Made by a program: the position numbers and the translations under genes. A stretch of 64,000 nucleotides of DNA, taken from contig CAKVOP010000004.1 in the NCBI GenBank assembly GCA_934793215.1, positions 1-64,000 of the forward strand. Reading direction: 5' to 3'. The notes under the pieces are model-generated. The model made no database searches and was not told where the DNA came from. It saw only the letters and a program-made list of their open reading frames with translations. The stretch comes from an uncultured Clostridia bacterium. Its GTDB lineage: Bacteria > Bacillota > Clostridia > Christensenellales > UBA1242. Positions 1-8,538 of this stretch are shown here, piece after piece. The first letter of the stretch is position 1, and each line of letters begins with the position of its first letter.

Positions 1-355
<355 letters not shown>

Positions 356-504
356 CACGGAAAACTTAGCAATTTAATGTATTATGTAGTTGTCAGGGTT
401 TTATTCAACCAGAATTGATTAAAACGCTTGACAAAATGATATCAAAAGTTTATAATCAGTTTATAATTTCAGTAATTCCAAGTTTGACTTGTAATTATAC
501 CATA

Positions 505-620
505 TCCAGTGGCGATAGCGAAAAGGATCCACCTGTTTACATACCGAACACAGAAGTTAAGCTTTTCATCGTCGAAAATACTTGGCTGGTAACGGCCTGG
601 GAAGATAGAAAACTGCTGGA
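505..620 (+). rRNA. 5S ribosomal RNA
   Basis: About 116 nt with the 5S signatures: a TCCAG 5' end pairing with CTGGA at the 3' end, the conserved loop ACCTGTTTACATACCGAACA, then AGAAGTTAAGC, and TGGTAACGGCCTGGGA. It lies about 150 nt after the 23S 3' end and is followed directly by a Rho-independent terminator. The ends are set by helix I pairing and could be off by 1-3 nt. Confidence 0.93.
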
Positions 621-631
621 TTATCATTAAG

Positions 632-655
632 GTAGGCGCGTGAGCCTACTTTTTT
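632..655 (+). terminator. Terminator of the rRNA operon
   Basis: Hairpin GTAGGC/GCCTAC (632-649) followed by a T run, placed 11 nt after the 5S 3' end. Confidence 0.9.
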
Positions 656-688
656 GTTGCAATAAACTTCAATCAATTATAAAAACTT

Positions 689-863
689 GCAGTTTTCTAG
701 CAAAGGTTGCCTTTGCGTTCCTTTTCAAGGAACTCTTCCCGGGCTCGGAAAGATATTGTTGCTTTGTACATTTAAACAAGGATGCAACAATGCGAAAAGC
801 AAGGCTTTTCTAATGAAAACTTGCTGGATCATCATGAAAGTAGGCTCTTGTGCCTACTTTTTT
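689..863 (+). ncRNA. Putative multi-hairpin structured RNA with terminator
   Basis: Unrecognised RNA candidate. A closing stem pairs GCAGTTTTC (689-697) with GAAAACTTGC (815-824, one bulge). Inside it five hairpins abut: 700-716 (7 bp, 3-nt loop), 717-733 (7 bp, 3-nt loop), 734-753, 755-791 (8 bp outer stem) and 794-810 (7 bp, 3-nt loop). A terminator hairpin GTAGGC/GCCTAC plus T run closes it at 840-863. A weak promoter, TTGTTG (654-659) and TATAAA (678-683) with an 18-nt spacer, could drive it; read-through from the rRNA operon is also possible. The 3' flank, about 815-863, resembles the 5S 3' end plus terminator. The open reading frame across it looks spurious. I do not match it to SRP RNA, 6S RNA, RNase P RNA or tmRNA. 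Confidence 0.6.
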
Positions 864-938
864 GTTTTATATAAGTTTTTTGTTTATTTAAGAATACTAT
901 TTGTTTGTGAAAGCAAGCATATTTATATCACTTCATAA

Positions 939-1381
939 CCCATCCTTCCCAAGACAGGTTTATCAAAATATCATTGAATTTATATCATCTAAAAGTTTTA
1001 ATAAATTTAAAAGTATGTCTTTAACTAAATTATCCATATTAGTTATTTTAAACTAATTTATCAATAAATAGTTTTTATATGAGATTAATATGCTATGACT
1101 AAAAGTAGATGCAATTAGGTATGGGGATTGTGGCAATGGGAAACTTGTAGTCGTCTTGTAGCAATAATAATATTAATAAATACTATTTTAATAAGTGGAG
1201 GTTGGTATACTTATACTAATTAGAGTTTATGTTAATTATAGACAAATAAAAGTAGATCTGCATGCAAGAGGTGCAAATAATTACTTCATTAAAAAAACTC
1301 TAACTATCAAATATTTTAGCAATCTTATTATCGAGAATATTGATTATTTAAAAGTTGTCTTTTATAAATATAAAAAAATGA
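939..1381. other. Intergenic stretch without recognised gene
   Basis: Very AT-rich. No convincing coding region, tRNA or strong hairpin was seen. Reading frames here lack ribosome sites and family resemblance. It ends at the promoter of the SIMPL-domain gene. Confidence 0.5.
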
Positions 1382-1410
1382 TTGACTTACGTCTATACAA
1401 CCTATTATAT
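1382..1410 (+). promoter_or_regulatory. Sigma-A-type promoter for the SIMPL gene
   Basis: TTGACT, 17-nt spacer, TTATAT, about 45 nt before the start codon. Confidence 0.6.
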
Positions 1411-1453
1411 TTATCAAGGAGAAATTATTTCTTTAAATATTTGGGAGGACTAT

Positions 1454-2104
1454 ATGGAAATATATGTGGAAGGGAAAGCAGAAAAATCTTTTACGCCAAA
1501 TGAAGTAAGATTGCTCTTTTCTTTTAATAAAAAAGAAACAACCTATAAAGATGTTCTTGAACGCGGGAGTAAAGAAGTTGAAGAATTTATTGATTTTTTA
1601 GAGAAATTGGGATTTGAAAGAAAGGATTGCAAGACAAAATCTTTTAGCATTAGAGAAAGCAATGTTTATGATGATAGCAAAAGAAACTATGAGAAAGACG
1701 GATTTATTTTCTCGCAAGAAATGACACTTGTGTTTGCTTATGATGTTAAAAAATTTGCTGATGTCTTTGAAAAAATATCAATGGTAGAAAACGCACCTAG
1801 TTGCAGAATCACTTTCGGTTTAAAAGATTCGAGTAACGAAGAGGCAACTTTGTATGAGGCTTGCCTTAAAGATGCAAAAGCCCAAGCCGAGATTATTGCC
1901 AAAGCAAGCGGGTGCAATCTTATAAGATGTGAAAAAGTTAGTTGCACTCCATTTGTCAGCACTTTTGAATCATCAACAAACTTTGGGAATGCCAATATGG
2001 CAAAAGCTTGTTTTCTTGGAGCGAGCGAAGCGATCCAAAAGACTTTTGTTCCAGAAGATATAAGAATCGAAAGTTCACTTTATGTTCTTTGGTGTGCGGA
2101 ATAA
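1454..2104 (+). CDS. SIMPL-domain (DUF541) protein
   Basis: A 216-residue protein. The sequence opens with MEIYVEGKAEKSFTPNEVRL, the typical beta-strand start of SIMPL/DUF541 proteins, and keeps the family's alternating pattern through a late DAKAQAEIIAKASG helix. The family is widespread and poorly understood, with some members linked to envelope or stress roles. No signal peptide is seen, so this copy is probably cytosolic. The start at 1454 is chosen because GGAGG lies 6-10 nt upstream; a longer frame from 1382 would overlap the promoter. It appears monocistronic, with its own promoter and terminator. The biochemical function is unknown. Confidence 0.8.
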   Translation: MEIYVEGKAEKSFTPNEVRLLFSFNKKETTYKDVLERGSKEVEEFIDFLEKLGFERKDCKTKSFSIRESNVYDDSKRNYEKDGFIFSQEMTLVFAYDVKKFADVFEKISMVENAPSCRITFGLKDSSNEEATLYEACLKDAKAQAEIIAKASGCNLIRCEKVSCTPFVSTFESSTNFGNANMAKACFLGASEAIQKTFVPEDIRIESSLYVLWCAE

Positions 2105-2119
2105 AAAATGACATATAAA

Positions 2120-2154
2120 AAAGATATACTTTATATTTAAGTATATCTTTTTTT
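2120..2154 (+). terminator. Terminator after the SIMPL gene
   Basis: AAAGATATAC / GTATATCTTT stem followed by a T run. Confidence 0.75.
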
Positions 2155-2187
2155 GTTAAATTATAAGGAAAGCAACTTTATTGTAAT

Positions 2188-2236
2188 AAAAAACACTCCA
2201 ATTTTTTCTATAAGGAAATGAGATTGAAGTGTTTTT
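2188..2236 (-). terminator. Terminator of the small membrane protein gene
   Basis: On the minus strand an AACACTTC...GGAGTGTT stem is followed by a T run, just after the stop at 2254. Confidence 0.65.
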
Positions 2237-2253
2237 GATTTGAAAATATTGTT

Positions 2254-2577
2254 TTATTTTACAAGTGGTACAATTATGCCGGCAATAACTACGAGAAGGC
2301 AAACAAAATATAACACTTTCCAGACTGCCTGCTTTTTGCTTACATAGCGCCAAGCAAGTATTGAAACGATGATAATCATGATTGCTGTTGCTGCATTTTG
2401 AAGAGCACTAACAATTTTAAAGTTTACTCCGCACAATGATAGAATCATTGAAACAAGATACAAGATTGCAGCAGCACAGATAGTGTACATTGAAACTTTG
2501 TTGAGGCTCCAAACGCTGTGATTTCTTGAACTTGATGATGATTTTGATTGAGATTGAGATTTTTTCTTTTCTGCCAT
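2254..2577 (-). CDS. Small three-helix membrane protein, hypothetical
   Basis: A 107-residue protein. A Ser/Lys/Gln-rich N-terminal tail (residues 1-20, MAEKKKSQSQSKSSSSSRNH) is followed by three predicted membrane segments near residues 28-48, 55-75 and 85-105. No enzyme motif is visible. The start at 2577 is chosen because AAAGGAG lies just upstream; a longer in-frame Met would put that ribosome site inside the gene. It stands alone between its terminator and a divergent ankyrin gene. Function not recognised. Confidence 0.7.
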   Translation of the reverse strand: MAEKKKSQSQSKSSSSSRNHSVWSLNKVSMYTICAAAILYLVSMILSLCGVNFKIVSALQNAATAIMIIIVSILAWRYVSKKQAVWKVLYFVCLLVVIAGIIVPLVK

Positions 2578-2774
2578 AATTATTCTCCTTTTAACAAGAT
2601 AGATTATACATATTGAGTATATAAAAGTCAACATATGAAATAAAAAATTCTTTTTTTTAAAAAATTTCTGCTTTTTTAAGAAAATAGATTTTTTTAATGT
2701 AGATTTTAATACATTTTTTCTCCTTGTTTTTAGGACGAAATAAATGTCTTATACCAATAAATTTACACTCTACC

Positions 2775-2803
2775 TTGACTAAATATTGCTAATATGATAT
2801 AAT
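2775..2803 (+). promoter_or_regulatory. Promoter for the ankyrin gene
   Basis: TTGACT, 17-nt spacer, perfect TATAAT; 31 nt before the start codon. Confidence 0.75.
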
Positions 2804-2833
2804 TATTAAGCAAAAGTAAAAAGAGAGGGTAAA

Positions 2834-3358
2834 ATGGAACGACTAGATGAAACCTTGCTTAGGGCATGCAAAAATAAAGACACAAGTGAAGCTTTAATCC
2901 TTACGCAAATTGGTGCTAATGTGAACTGTAAGGGAATATTTGAGACGCCTCTTCTTAATGCAGTTAGAAATGGCGATAGCGAAACAGTTAAAGTTCTTTT
3001 AGATGCAGGAGCAAAGGTGAATGACAACGCTTTTGGGACGACTCCTCTTATTGAAACTATATTATTTGGCAGAGAGTCGCAACTTGAAGGCAATTATATT
3101 AAAAACTTCTTGAAAGTTAATTATTACGAAATTTTGGTACTTTTGTTGGAAAAAGGTGCAATTCTTACAAAGGAAGATGACGATGGCAAAAGTGCACTTT
3201 ATCATATTGTTGAAAGTGGGCTTATTAATGATTTACGAGGACTAATTCGTTCTATGAGTAAAGTAAATGATCAAGAAATTGATGAAATGATAGATAGAGT
3301 AAGAAAGAATGGCTTTTATTCACAAAGAGTTAACTATTCAATTTCATTTGAAAGATAG
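2834..3358 (+). CDS. Ankyrin-repeat protein
   Basis: A 174-residue soluble protein. Ankyrin-type units are seen at about residues 12-45 (LLRACKNKDTSEALILTQIG), 40-75 (TPLLNAVRNGDSETVKVLLD) and 108-145 (the GKSALYHIVESG consensus), with a longer helical insertion between. Ankyrin repeats bind partner proteins; the partner is unknown. There is no signal peptide or membrane segment. GAGAGGG precedes the start. The downstream gene begins 8 nt after the stop, so the two are likely co-transcribed from the strong promoter at 2775 and end at the terminator at 3805. Confidence 0.8.
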   Translation: MERLDETLLRACKNKDTSEALILTQIGANVNCKGIFETPLLNAVRNGDSETVKVLLDAGAKVNDNAFGTTPLIETILFGRESQLEGNYIKNFLKVNYYEILVLLLEKGAILTKEDDDGKSALYHIVESGLINDLRGLIRSMSKVNDQEIDEMIDRVRKNGFYSQRVNYSISFER

Positions 3359-3366
3359 GAGAAAAT

Positions 3367-3795
3367 ATGGAAAACAAACATAATCACGAAGCGGATTCTT
3401 GCTGTGAAAAAGAAGAAGTTGAGGAATATAAGGCTGATGGGTTAGACAATGCCGAACACATACTTGATGTTTTCAATGAAATGAAAATGTTGAGAGAGAA
3501 CATTACTGATAATACTGATCTTGCTTTTAATATGCTTAAAGCAATTAAAGATAATGCCGAAGCGGACATTGTTGATAGTTTAACTATTTTTTGTAGTGAT
3601 ATCTTGGAGCAAGAAAAACAGAGCAAAGATATTTTTGAAAAATCTACGCAACTTGTCGAAAATTCTAAGGCTTTTTCTAAAAAGGAAGAATTGCTTAAAG
3701 TTCAAGAACTATTAATGGAGTATTTTAATGCAATTAAAATAAGCGAGAAGAACTCTCAAATATTAATAGAAAAGGTGATCAAAAATTTTAAATAA
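3367..3795 (+). CDS. Hypothetical helical protein
   Basis: A 142-residue acidic, mostly helical protein with a His/Cys-containing N-terminus (NKHNHEADSCCEKEE, residues 3-17). There are no membrane segments and no recognised domain. It follows the ankyrin gene by 8 nt with AGGAG at the junction, so it is probably its operon partner and possibly its binding partner; that link is inference from spacing only. The His/Cys cluster could bind metal but is short and not a known motif. Confidence 0.7.
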   Translation: MENKHNHEADSCCEKEEVEEYKADGLDNAEHILDVFNEMKMLRENITDNTDLAFNMLKAIKDNAEADIVDSLTIFCSDILEQEKQSKDIFEKSTQLVENSKAFSKKEELLKVQELLMEYFNAIKISEKNSQILIEKVIKNFK

Positions 3796-3804
3796 TTATA
3801 ATTA

Positions 3805-3825
3805 AGACGCAAAAGCGTCTTTTTT
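3805..3825 (+). terminator. Terminator of the ankyrin operon
   Basis: AGACGC-AAAA-GCGTCT followed by a T run. Confidence 0.9.
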
Positions 3826-3925
3826 AATGTTTTATTACTATTTTTCTCATATTTTCTTAAAAACAAATGTATTTAATTTGAAATCTTTATTATTTTTGAT
3901 AAACTATTTATATAGGAGAATTTTT

Positions 3926-4513
3926 ATGGAAGCAAGAGATGAATTTTTGGATATTTATTATGACAATATTGATAGAGATGGTGCAGATAAACTTCTTGAC
4001 TGGCTAGAAAAAAGTGATTTTTTCACATGTCCTGCAAGTACAAAACGTCATTCTGCTTATAAGGGCGGACTTTGTCAGCATTCCATTAATGTATACAAAA
4101 GATTAGTCAAAATTTTGCAAGGGGAATATGGAGATGATTGGAATAAAAAAGTCTCTCCAGAAAGTGTAGCAATTATTGGATTATTACATGATGTTTGCAA
4201 AATTGGAACATACGTTGAAGATGTTAAGAACGTCAAGATTGATGGCGTTTGGACTCAAAGGCCATATTATAGAGTTGAGGATAATCTCCCTTATGGGCAT
4301 GGGGAAAAATCAGTGTACATGATCTCGGGATTCATGAAATTGACAAGAGAAGAAGCTCTTGCAATTAATTGGCACATGGGGGAGTTTGATGCACGTGTGC
4401 AAAATGGGGGTTATATGATGAGTGATACTTTCTATAAATATCCGCTTTGTTTTATGGCACATCTTGCAGACCTTACGGCCACTTATTTAGACGAAAAATG
4501 TCCAGAAGATTAA
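3926..4513 (+). CDS. HD-domain metal-dependent phosphohydrolase
   Basis: A 195-residue protein of the HD superfamily. Likely metal-binding residues are H52 (GGLCQHS), H88-D89 (GLLHDVCK), H125 (YGHGEKS), H150 (INWHMGEFD) and D182 (AHLADL). HD enzymes hydrolyse phosphate esters of nucleotides or cyclic nucleotides; the substrate cannot be read from sequence. The start at 3926 is chosen because TAGGAG lies about 8 nt upstream; a longer frame from 3827 has no ribosome site and encodes unlikely residues. No signal peptide is present. It appears to be a single gene. Confidence 0.82.
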   Translation: MEARDEFLDIYYDNIDRDGADKLLDWLEKSDFFTCPASTKRHSAYKGGLCQHSINVYKRLVKILQGEYGDDWNKKVSPESVAIIGLLHDVCKIGTYVEDVKNVKIDGVWTQRPYYRVEDNLPYGHGEKSVYMISGFMKLTREEALAINWHMGEFDARVQNGGYMMSDTFYKYPLCFMAHLADLTATYLDEKCPED

Positions 4514-4575
4514 AAAAATCGTAAAATTTTTGCTCTTTTTTCAAAATTATTACCATATTTTACAATCATACCCTA

Positions 4576-4604
4576 TTGACAAAGAAATGGAGAGGGTGTA
4601 TAAT
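4576..4604 (+). promoter_or_regulatory. Strong promoter for the coiled-coil locus
   Basis: Consensus TTGACA, 17-nt spacer, consensus TATAAT; 40 nt before the 4644 start. Confidence 0.85.
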
Positions 4605-4643
4605 AATATCGAAAAAATGTAGAAAACATTTTAGGAGGGAAAA

Positions 4644-6485
4644 ATGGCAACTACTAAATCTAAAAAAGTTTCTAATGGCAGACCTACAACTGCTGAAACA
4701 GCCGTTAAAAAGATGGCTGATTTTGTTGAACAAGTAATCAATTCTTTGGGTGTTGAACTTGCAAGTGGCAGAATAACAAAGAAAACGTATGATGCTGCCA
4801 TTATAAAACTTGACGAAGTTTTCAAAGAAACTGAATATCTTTGGGGTGAAGTTGGCTTTTTAGAGGGCTTTGTAAAAGAACTTGATGCGGATAGCAAGAA
4901 AAAAGTTGAAGATCTTACTAACTACTATGAAGGTTTGATTGCAGAACTTGAAAAAGAATATCAAGACAAGGTTGAGGCTGCTTACAGAACAGGTAGCGAG
5001 AACCTCGATGCAATTTATGGTTCATTTAATGCCACATGTGACAACATGAAAACAAAACTTGATGAAAGTCATCTTTTAGACGAGGTACATGAATTAAAGG
5101 TTAAACTTCAAAATAAAACCGCAGAAGCTGAAGAAGCAAGAATTGACGCAGAATATGCTGAAAGTGTTGCATATGATGAATTTAAATCTAGAAAGGCTAC
5201 TGAAGAGGAATATGTATCTTGCAAAAAACAACGCGATGAACTCGAAGCAAAACTTCATGAGCTTCAAAAACAAAATCAGTTGAAAGCAAGAACAACAACT
5301 CGTATGTCAGATTCTTACGAACGTGCTCAAAAGAGAATTATGGTTCTTGAAAGAGAACTTGCTGTTGTAAACGACAAAATTGATGGAATTAAGAGAAACC
5401 TTATTCAAGCTGAACTTTGCGACCAATTCGGTGTTCCATCCGATGTGAGTTATGGAGTTAAAAGAGCAAAAGCTATTAAAAAGGCAGTTCGTCAAGCAAG
5501 ACGCAACAATACCTACAAAACAAAACTTCAAAATACGACAAGAGCCTTGGCTGAGAGATATCCAGATTGGTTTGTTGATGAAGGTGCTGTAAGTGAAGAA
5601 CTTGCAAGTGCTTCAAAGAAGCCAAAGACAACAAGTAGACTTTATAATCAAGTTGAATCTGTACTCAAATCTACTGTATACAAGGCTTCTGCAACTTTGA
5701 AAGTAGGAGCGCTCTTATTGCTCGCTGGGCTTACCGCAGTATCAGCAGCACTTATTGGTAATTCAAGAGCAAGTTCTATTGAAGAAGCAAGACTTAACAA
5801 TCGAATCGCACAACAGGGCGAAACTATTGACTCCCAAGGACAAACAATTATTGACCAAGGCAATTACAGCCAAGGACTTGAAGGCGAACTTGAAGATACA
5901 AAACGCAACTGGACTGATACTCAACGAGAACTTGAAGATACTCAACAAAGACTTGATGAAGCAAATCAACAATTAGAAGATATGAAAATTCAAGAAAAAC
6001 AAGATTATGTTCTTGATAGTTCAGCAGTAAGTCCAAAAGTGGCCGAAATTGTTAGCAGACGTGCGTCTGGAACGATTAAAAATGTTGCCTTTACTTACAA
6101 TGCTAAAACAGGTGATGTTATTATGACTGCTTTTGTTGAACAGGAAGGAGAAACAGTCTTGGTTGTAGGCGAGGGAGCGATTAACCCTGGATGCAAACTT
6201 GATGCTAAAACTGTACAACAATGCGTGACTCAAATGGTTGTTAAAGCTTATAATAGATACGATGCAGAAACTGGAATCTACTACAACGTTATGACAGCGA
6301 AACGCAGCATAGGTGAAACTTGCGCAGCAGGTGCTTGCAAAGTTCAACTTGGGGCAGACGGCTCTATAATCGAAGTTTTACAATCTAGTTACAGCAAAAC
6401 AGGGAATTCAGTTGACAAGCAATCAGTTGTAAATTATGTAATTAATGATATTTTAAGCCAAAGTTCACAAAATGTGAATGAGTAA
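4644..6485 (+). CDS. Membrane-anchored coiled-coil protein, hypothetical
   Basis: A 613-residue protein. Residues 1-20 are basic and Thr/Ser-rich. Residues about 25-260 are long coiled coil. A basic region (280-310, KRAKAIKKAVRQARR) is followed by one hydrophobic segment near residues 348-368. A second coiled coil rich in Gln/Asp/Glu repeats follows at about 385-450. The C-terminal domain of about 150 residues contains GAINPGC and GETCAAGACK, with three Cys. No signal peptide is seen, so the first coiled coil may face the cytosol and the rest the outside; the topology is inferred. It is driven by a consensus promoter and followed 38 nt later by a second coiled-coil gene. I recognise no family. 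Confidence 0.75.
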   Translation: MATTKSKKVSNGRPTTAETAVKKMADFVEQVINSLGVELASGRITKKTYDAAIIKLDEVFKETEYLWGEVGFLEGFVKELDADSKKKVEDLTNYYEGLIAELEKEYQDKVEAAYRTGSENLDAIYGSFNATCDNMKTKLDESHLLDEVHELKVKLQNKTAEAEEARIDAEYAESVAYDEFKSRKATEEEYVSCKKQRDELEAKLHELQKQNQLKARTTTRMSDSYERAQKRIMVLERELAVVNDKIDGIKRNLIQAELCDQFGVPSDVSYGVKRAKAIKKAVRQARRNNTYKTKLQNTTRALAERYPDWFVDEGAVSEELASASKKPKTTSRLYNQVESVLKSTVYKASATLKVGALLLLAGLTAVSAALIGNSRASSIEEARLNNRIAQQGETIDSQGQTIIDQGNYSQGLEGELEDTKRNWTDTQRELEDTQQRLDEANQQLEDMKIQEKQDYVLDSSAVSPKVAEIVSRRASGTIKNVAFTYNAKTGDVIMTAFVEQEGETVLVVGEGAINPGCKLDAKTVQQCVTQMVVKAYNRYDAETGIYYNVMTAKRSIGETCAAGACKVQLGADGSIIEVLQSSYSKTGNSVDKQSVVNYVINDILSQSSQNVNE

Positions 6486-6523
6486 AAAGAGGTTCCCTCT
6501 TTTCGATTAACAAGGAGAAAAAC

Positions 6524-7351
6524 ATGGAAAACGAATCTTTGCAAAGTATTTGTGATCAAATAAAGGAACTCGCTGATAAAGCCGCAATGCTTGCTGGTGC
6601 ACTTGAAGAAAAAGATGGGGCTGTCGAGAAATATGCTCGTAAGTGTCAGGTCCTTGCAACAAGACTTTCAAAAATTAGAGATATTCTTGTGAAGGAATAT
6701 GGAGAAGATGCAAAGAATGTAAGAACTACCAGTTTAATAAAGCGTCTCATTGAAGAGAGAAATTCTTGTCAAAAGGAACTATCTTCTATTGCAGAGAAGG
6801 TTAAAACTACAAATGAGATCAATGGCGAAAGTAGAGACGCCAACATGTCAATAATTCTTGCCAATATCTTAAATCAATCTACAAACAGCCAACTTGCTGA
6901 TTTGGCAAGGATAAGAACTGTCAATGGTCAAGGCGAAGTCATAAGAAGACAAAAACAACAAATTGAATCGTTAAGGCAAGAAAATTTAGGGCTTCGCGGA
7001 CAAGTTGTGACGATGCAGGCACAAATTGCAGAACGCAGAGTAAAAGCAGAGCAAAGAGATGCTAGTCATGCTGGTGAAAGTGCTCAATTCCAAGCGCAAA
7101 TTCGTGATTTAAACGAACAAAACGAAAGACTTAAAAGCGAAGTTGAATTTGTTACTTTAAGAGAACAACTTTCAAGAGAGGCCCATGGATATGAAGTTGA
7201 AGACTTAAATAAAAGAATTCAAGAACTTGAAGATCAACTTAAAAATAAAGGCAAATTTAAACTTTCTGTTGCTCTTAAAAATTTTGTAATAAAAGTCAAA
7301 TCTTTATTTATGGGAAAGAAGACGCACAGCGATGATGCTGAAAGATTTTAG
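6524..7351 (+). CDS. Coiled-coil protein, hypothetical
   Basis: A 275-residue, almost wholly coiled-coil protein; heptad-like Leu/Gln/Glu patterns run through about residues 5-250. It ends in a basic, weakly hydrophobic tail (KFKLSVALKNFVIKVKSLFM, about 244-263) that could be an amphipathic membrane-binding helix. AAGGAG lies 8 nt upstream of the start. It is probably co-transcribed with the preceding 613-residue coiled-coil gene and ends at a strong terminator. The shared architecture suggests the two proteins act together, for example as a scaffold, but no family was recognised. Confidence 0.72.
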   Translation: MENESLQSICDQIKELADKAAMLAGALEEKDGAVEKYARKCQVLATRLSKIRDILVKEYGEDAKNVRTTSLIKRLIEERNSCQKELSSIAEKVKTTNEINGESRDANMSIILANILNQSTNSQLADLARIRTVNGQGEVIRRQKQQIESLRQENLGLRGQVVTMQAQIAERRVKAEQRDASHAGESAQFQAQIRDLNEQNERLKSEVEFVTLREQLSREAHGYEVEDLNKRIQELEDQLKNKGKFKLSVALKNFVIKVKSLFMGKKTHSDDAERF

Positions 7352-7368
7352 ATAAATTAATTAATTTA

Positions 7369-7412
7369 AAATAAATAACAACCTTTTAGAACAAGGTTGT
7401 TATTTATTTTTT
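7369..7412 (+). terminator. Terminator of the coiled-coil operon
   Basis: Perfect 17-bp stem, AAATAAATAACAACCTT and its complement, ending in a T run. It may work in both directions. Confidence 0.9.
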
Positions 7413-7495
7413 AGTTTAAAAACACAGAGTCTAATGTTGAAAGAAATCAATGGAGTGCAATTTGTTTTCAAGTGTATTGGTGATATTAGCACTAT

Positions 7496-7523
7496 TGACA
7501 CGACCTAGAAAATATGCTAAAAT
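7496..7523 (+). promoter_or_regulatory. Promoter for the 7545 gene
   Basis: TTGAC-type -35 element, about 16-nt spacer, TAAAAT. The GTG start lies 22 nt downstream. Confidence 0.55.
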
Positions 7524-7544
7524 CGTTGTAAATGTGAGGGAAGA

Positions 7545-8171
7545 GTGGAAAATAAAAATTTTAAAACTTTAAAACGTGGAATTTCTGTAGTTGAAAAAGC
7601 CGTTGCAAGAGAGGTTGAACACTTAAAACGCATAGATAAAGAAAGGTGTGAACTTGAAATCGCATCTCAATGTATTGCGAAATATATTGCTAATCATGAA
7701 GACCCTGAAGTGTTCTTTGAAAGGATGCTGGGTTTGGTTGTGAAAGAGTCCAAGGCAAAAAGTCCCTTGAACGCAAAGAAGCGTGTTATTGAAAAAATAC
7801 AGGCAATGAAAAAGCTAGAAGAGATCAGTAAAAATGGAGATGAATTTACATACAAAGTTGCAATGTTTATTAAAAACGTTAAATTTGATATTTATGACAA
7901 GTATGCATTAAGTGAATGTGCGTTTAGGAATATAGATGTCGCGTGTGGCGTTTTGGATTATAGAATGAATACTATGAGTTCTAGTAAAAAGATCACTGAA
8001 AATCAAAATTACTATTTAACGTATAAAAATAGTATTTTAAAAGCCAACATTGAAGATGCTATAGAATACATATACTCATGCAAATCTTCAATTAATGAAG
8101 AAGTTGGACGAGATGAACTTGCTGACGATAGTGCAAGCGACTCAACAACTTACGATGAAAACAACTTTTAA
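7545..8171 (+). CDS. Hypothetical protein
   Basis: A 208-residue soluble, charged, helix-rich protein starting at GTG, preceded by GAGGGAAG. Residues 1-60 look like a helical hairpin, and the C-terminal 30 residues are acidic and probably disordered (DELADDSASDSTTYDENN). No domain is recognised and there is no signal or membrane segment. Its strong terminator begins 3 nt after the stop, so it is monocistronic. It follows the coiled-coil pair but has a separate promoter, so any link is only by position. Confidence 0.65.
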   Translation: MENKNFKTLKRGISVVEKAVAREVEHLKRIDKERCELEIASQCIAKYIANHEDPEVFFERMLGLVVKESKAKSPLNAKKRVIEKIQAMKKLEEISKNGDEFTYKVAMFIKNVKFDIYDKYALSECAFRNIDVACGVLDYRMNTMSSSKKITENQNYYLTYKNSILKANIEDAIEYIYSCKSSINEEVGRDELADDSASDSTTYDENNF

Positions 8172-8173
8172 TT

Positions 8174-8197
8174 AAGATGGGGTTTCCCATCTTTTTT
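8174..8197 (+). terminator. Terminator after the 7545 gene
   Basis: AAGATGGG-GTTT-CCCATCTT followed by a T run. Confidence 0.9.
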
Positions 8198-8484
8198 GTT
8201 AATATAAAAATGCAAATTTGTTATAAGTAAAGCATTTATATTGCTAATCCTTTTAGTGTAGCAGATTAATTTAAAAGGGCTTTTTGTTATTGGGGCTACG
8301 AAGAATTAATTGCATGTAAACGATTGAGCGTGCTTTACATAGACTTTTCCTGGCATTAAGCCTAAAGTGCAACAAAAAAAGACACCAGAAGTATTGATAT
8401 CTAATGTTTCTCAAAAATGAAGGTTTATGACAACAATTTGACTAGACTTTTGACTAAACTTTTGATGCGAACTTAAACACACAA
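8198..8484. other. Intergenic stretch downstream of tRNA-Ala
   Basis: No coding region seen. Two further hairpins with T-rich flanks occur: 8249-8287 on the plus strand, and about 8377-8413 on the minus strand. The latter looks like a decayed copy of the tRNA-Ala terminator. Part of 8445-8484 belongs to a repeat shared with the region after tRNA-Val. Confidence 0.5.
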
Positions 8485-8538
8485 TAAAAAAGAGATACTA
8501 GCCATTGATTTCCTAGTATCTCTCTAACACTACTGGTG
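8445..8538 (-). repeat. Dispersed repeat downstream of a tRNA, copy 1
   Basis: On the minus strand, CCACCAGTAGT, then a TAGTATCTC-type terminator stem, a T run, and TCAAAAGTTTAGTCAAAA. The same ordered elements occur on the plus strand at 44827-44921. Confidence 0.65.
8485..8523 (-). terminator. Terminator of tRNA-Ala
   Basis: Minus-strand hairpin AGAGATACTAG / CTAGTATCTCT followed by T6. Confidence 0.85.

Noticed and set aside
415..630. Open frame across the 5S gene
   Set aside because: It overlies clear 5S rRNA and has no ribosome site.
687..938. 83-codon frame across the hairpin RNA
   Set aside because: The codons follow perfect stems, which explains the frame; no ribosome site is present and it covers the terminator.
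1195..1503. 102-codon frame before the SIMPL gene
   Set aside because: It overlaps the true gene in another frame and spans the promoter; composition is that of AT-rich noncoding DNA.
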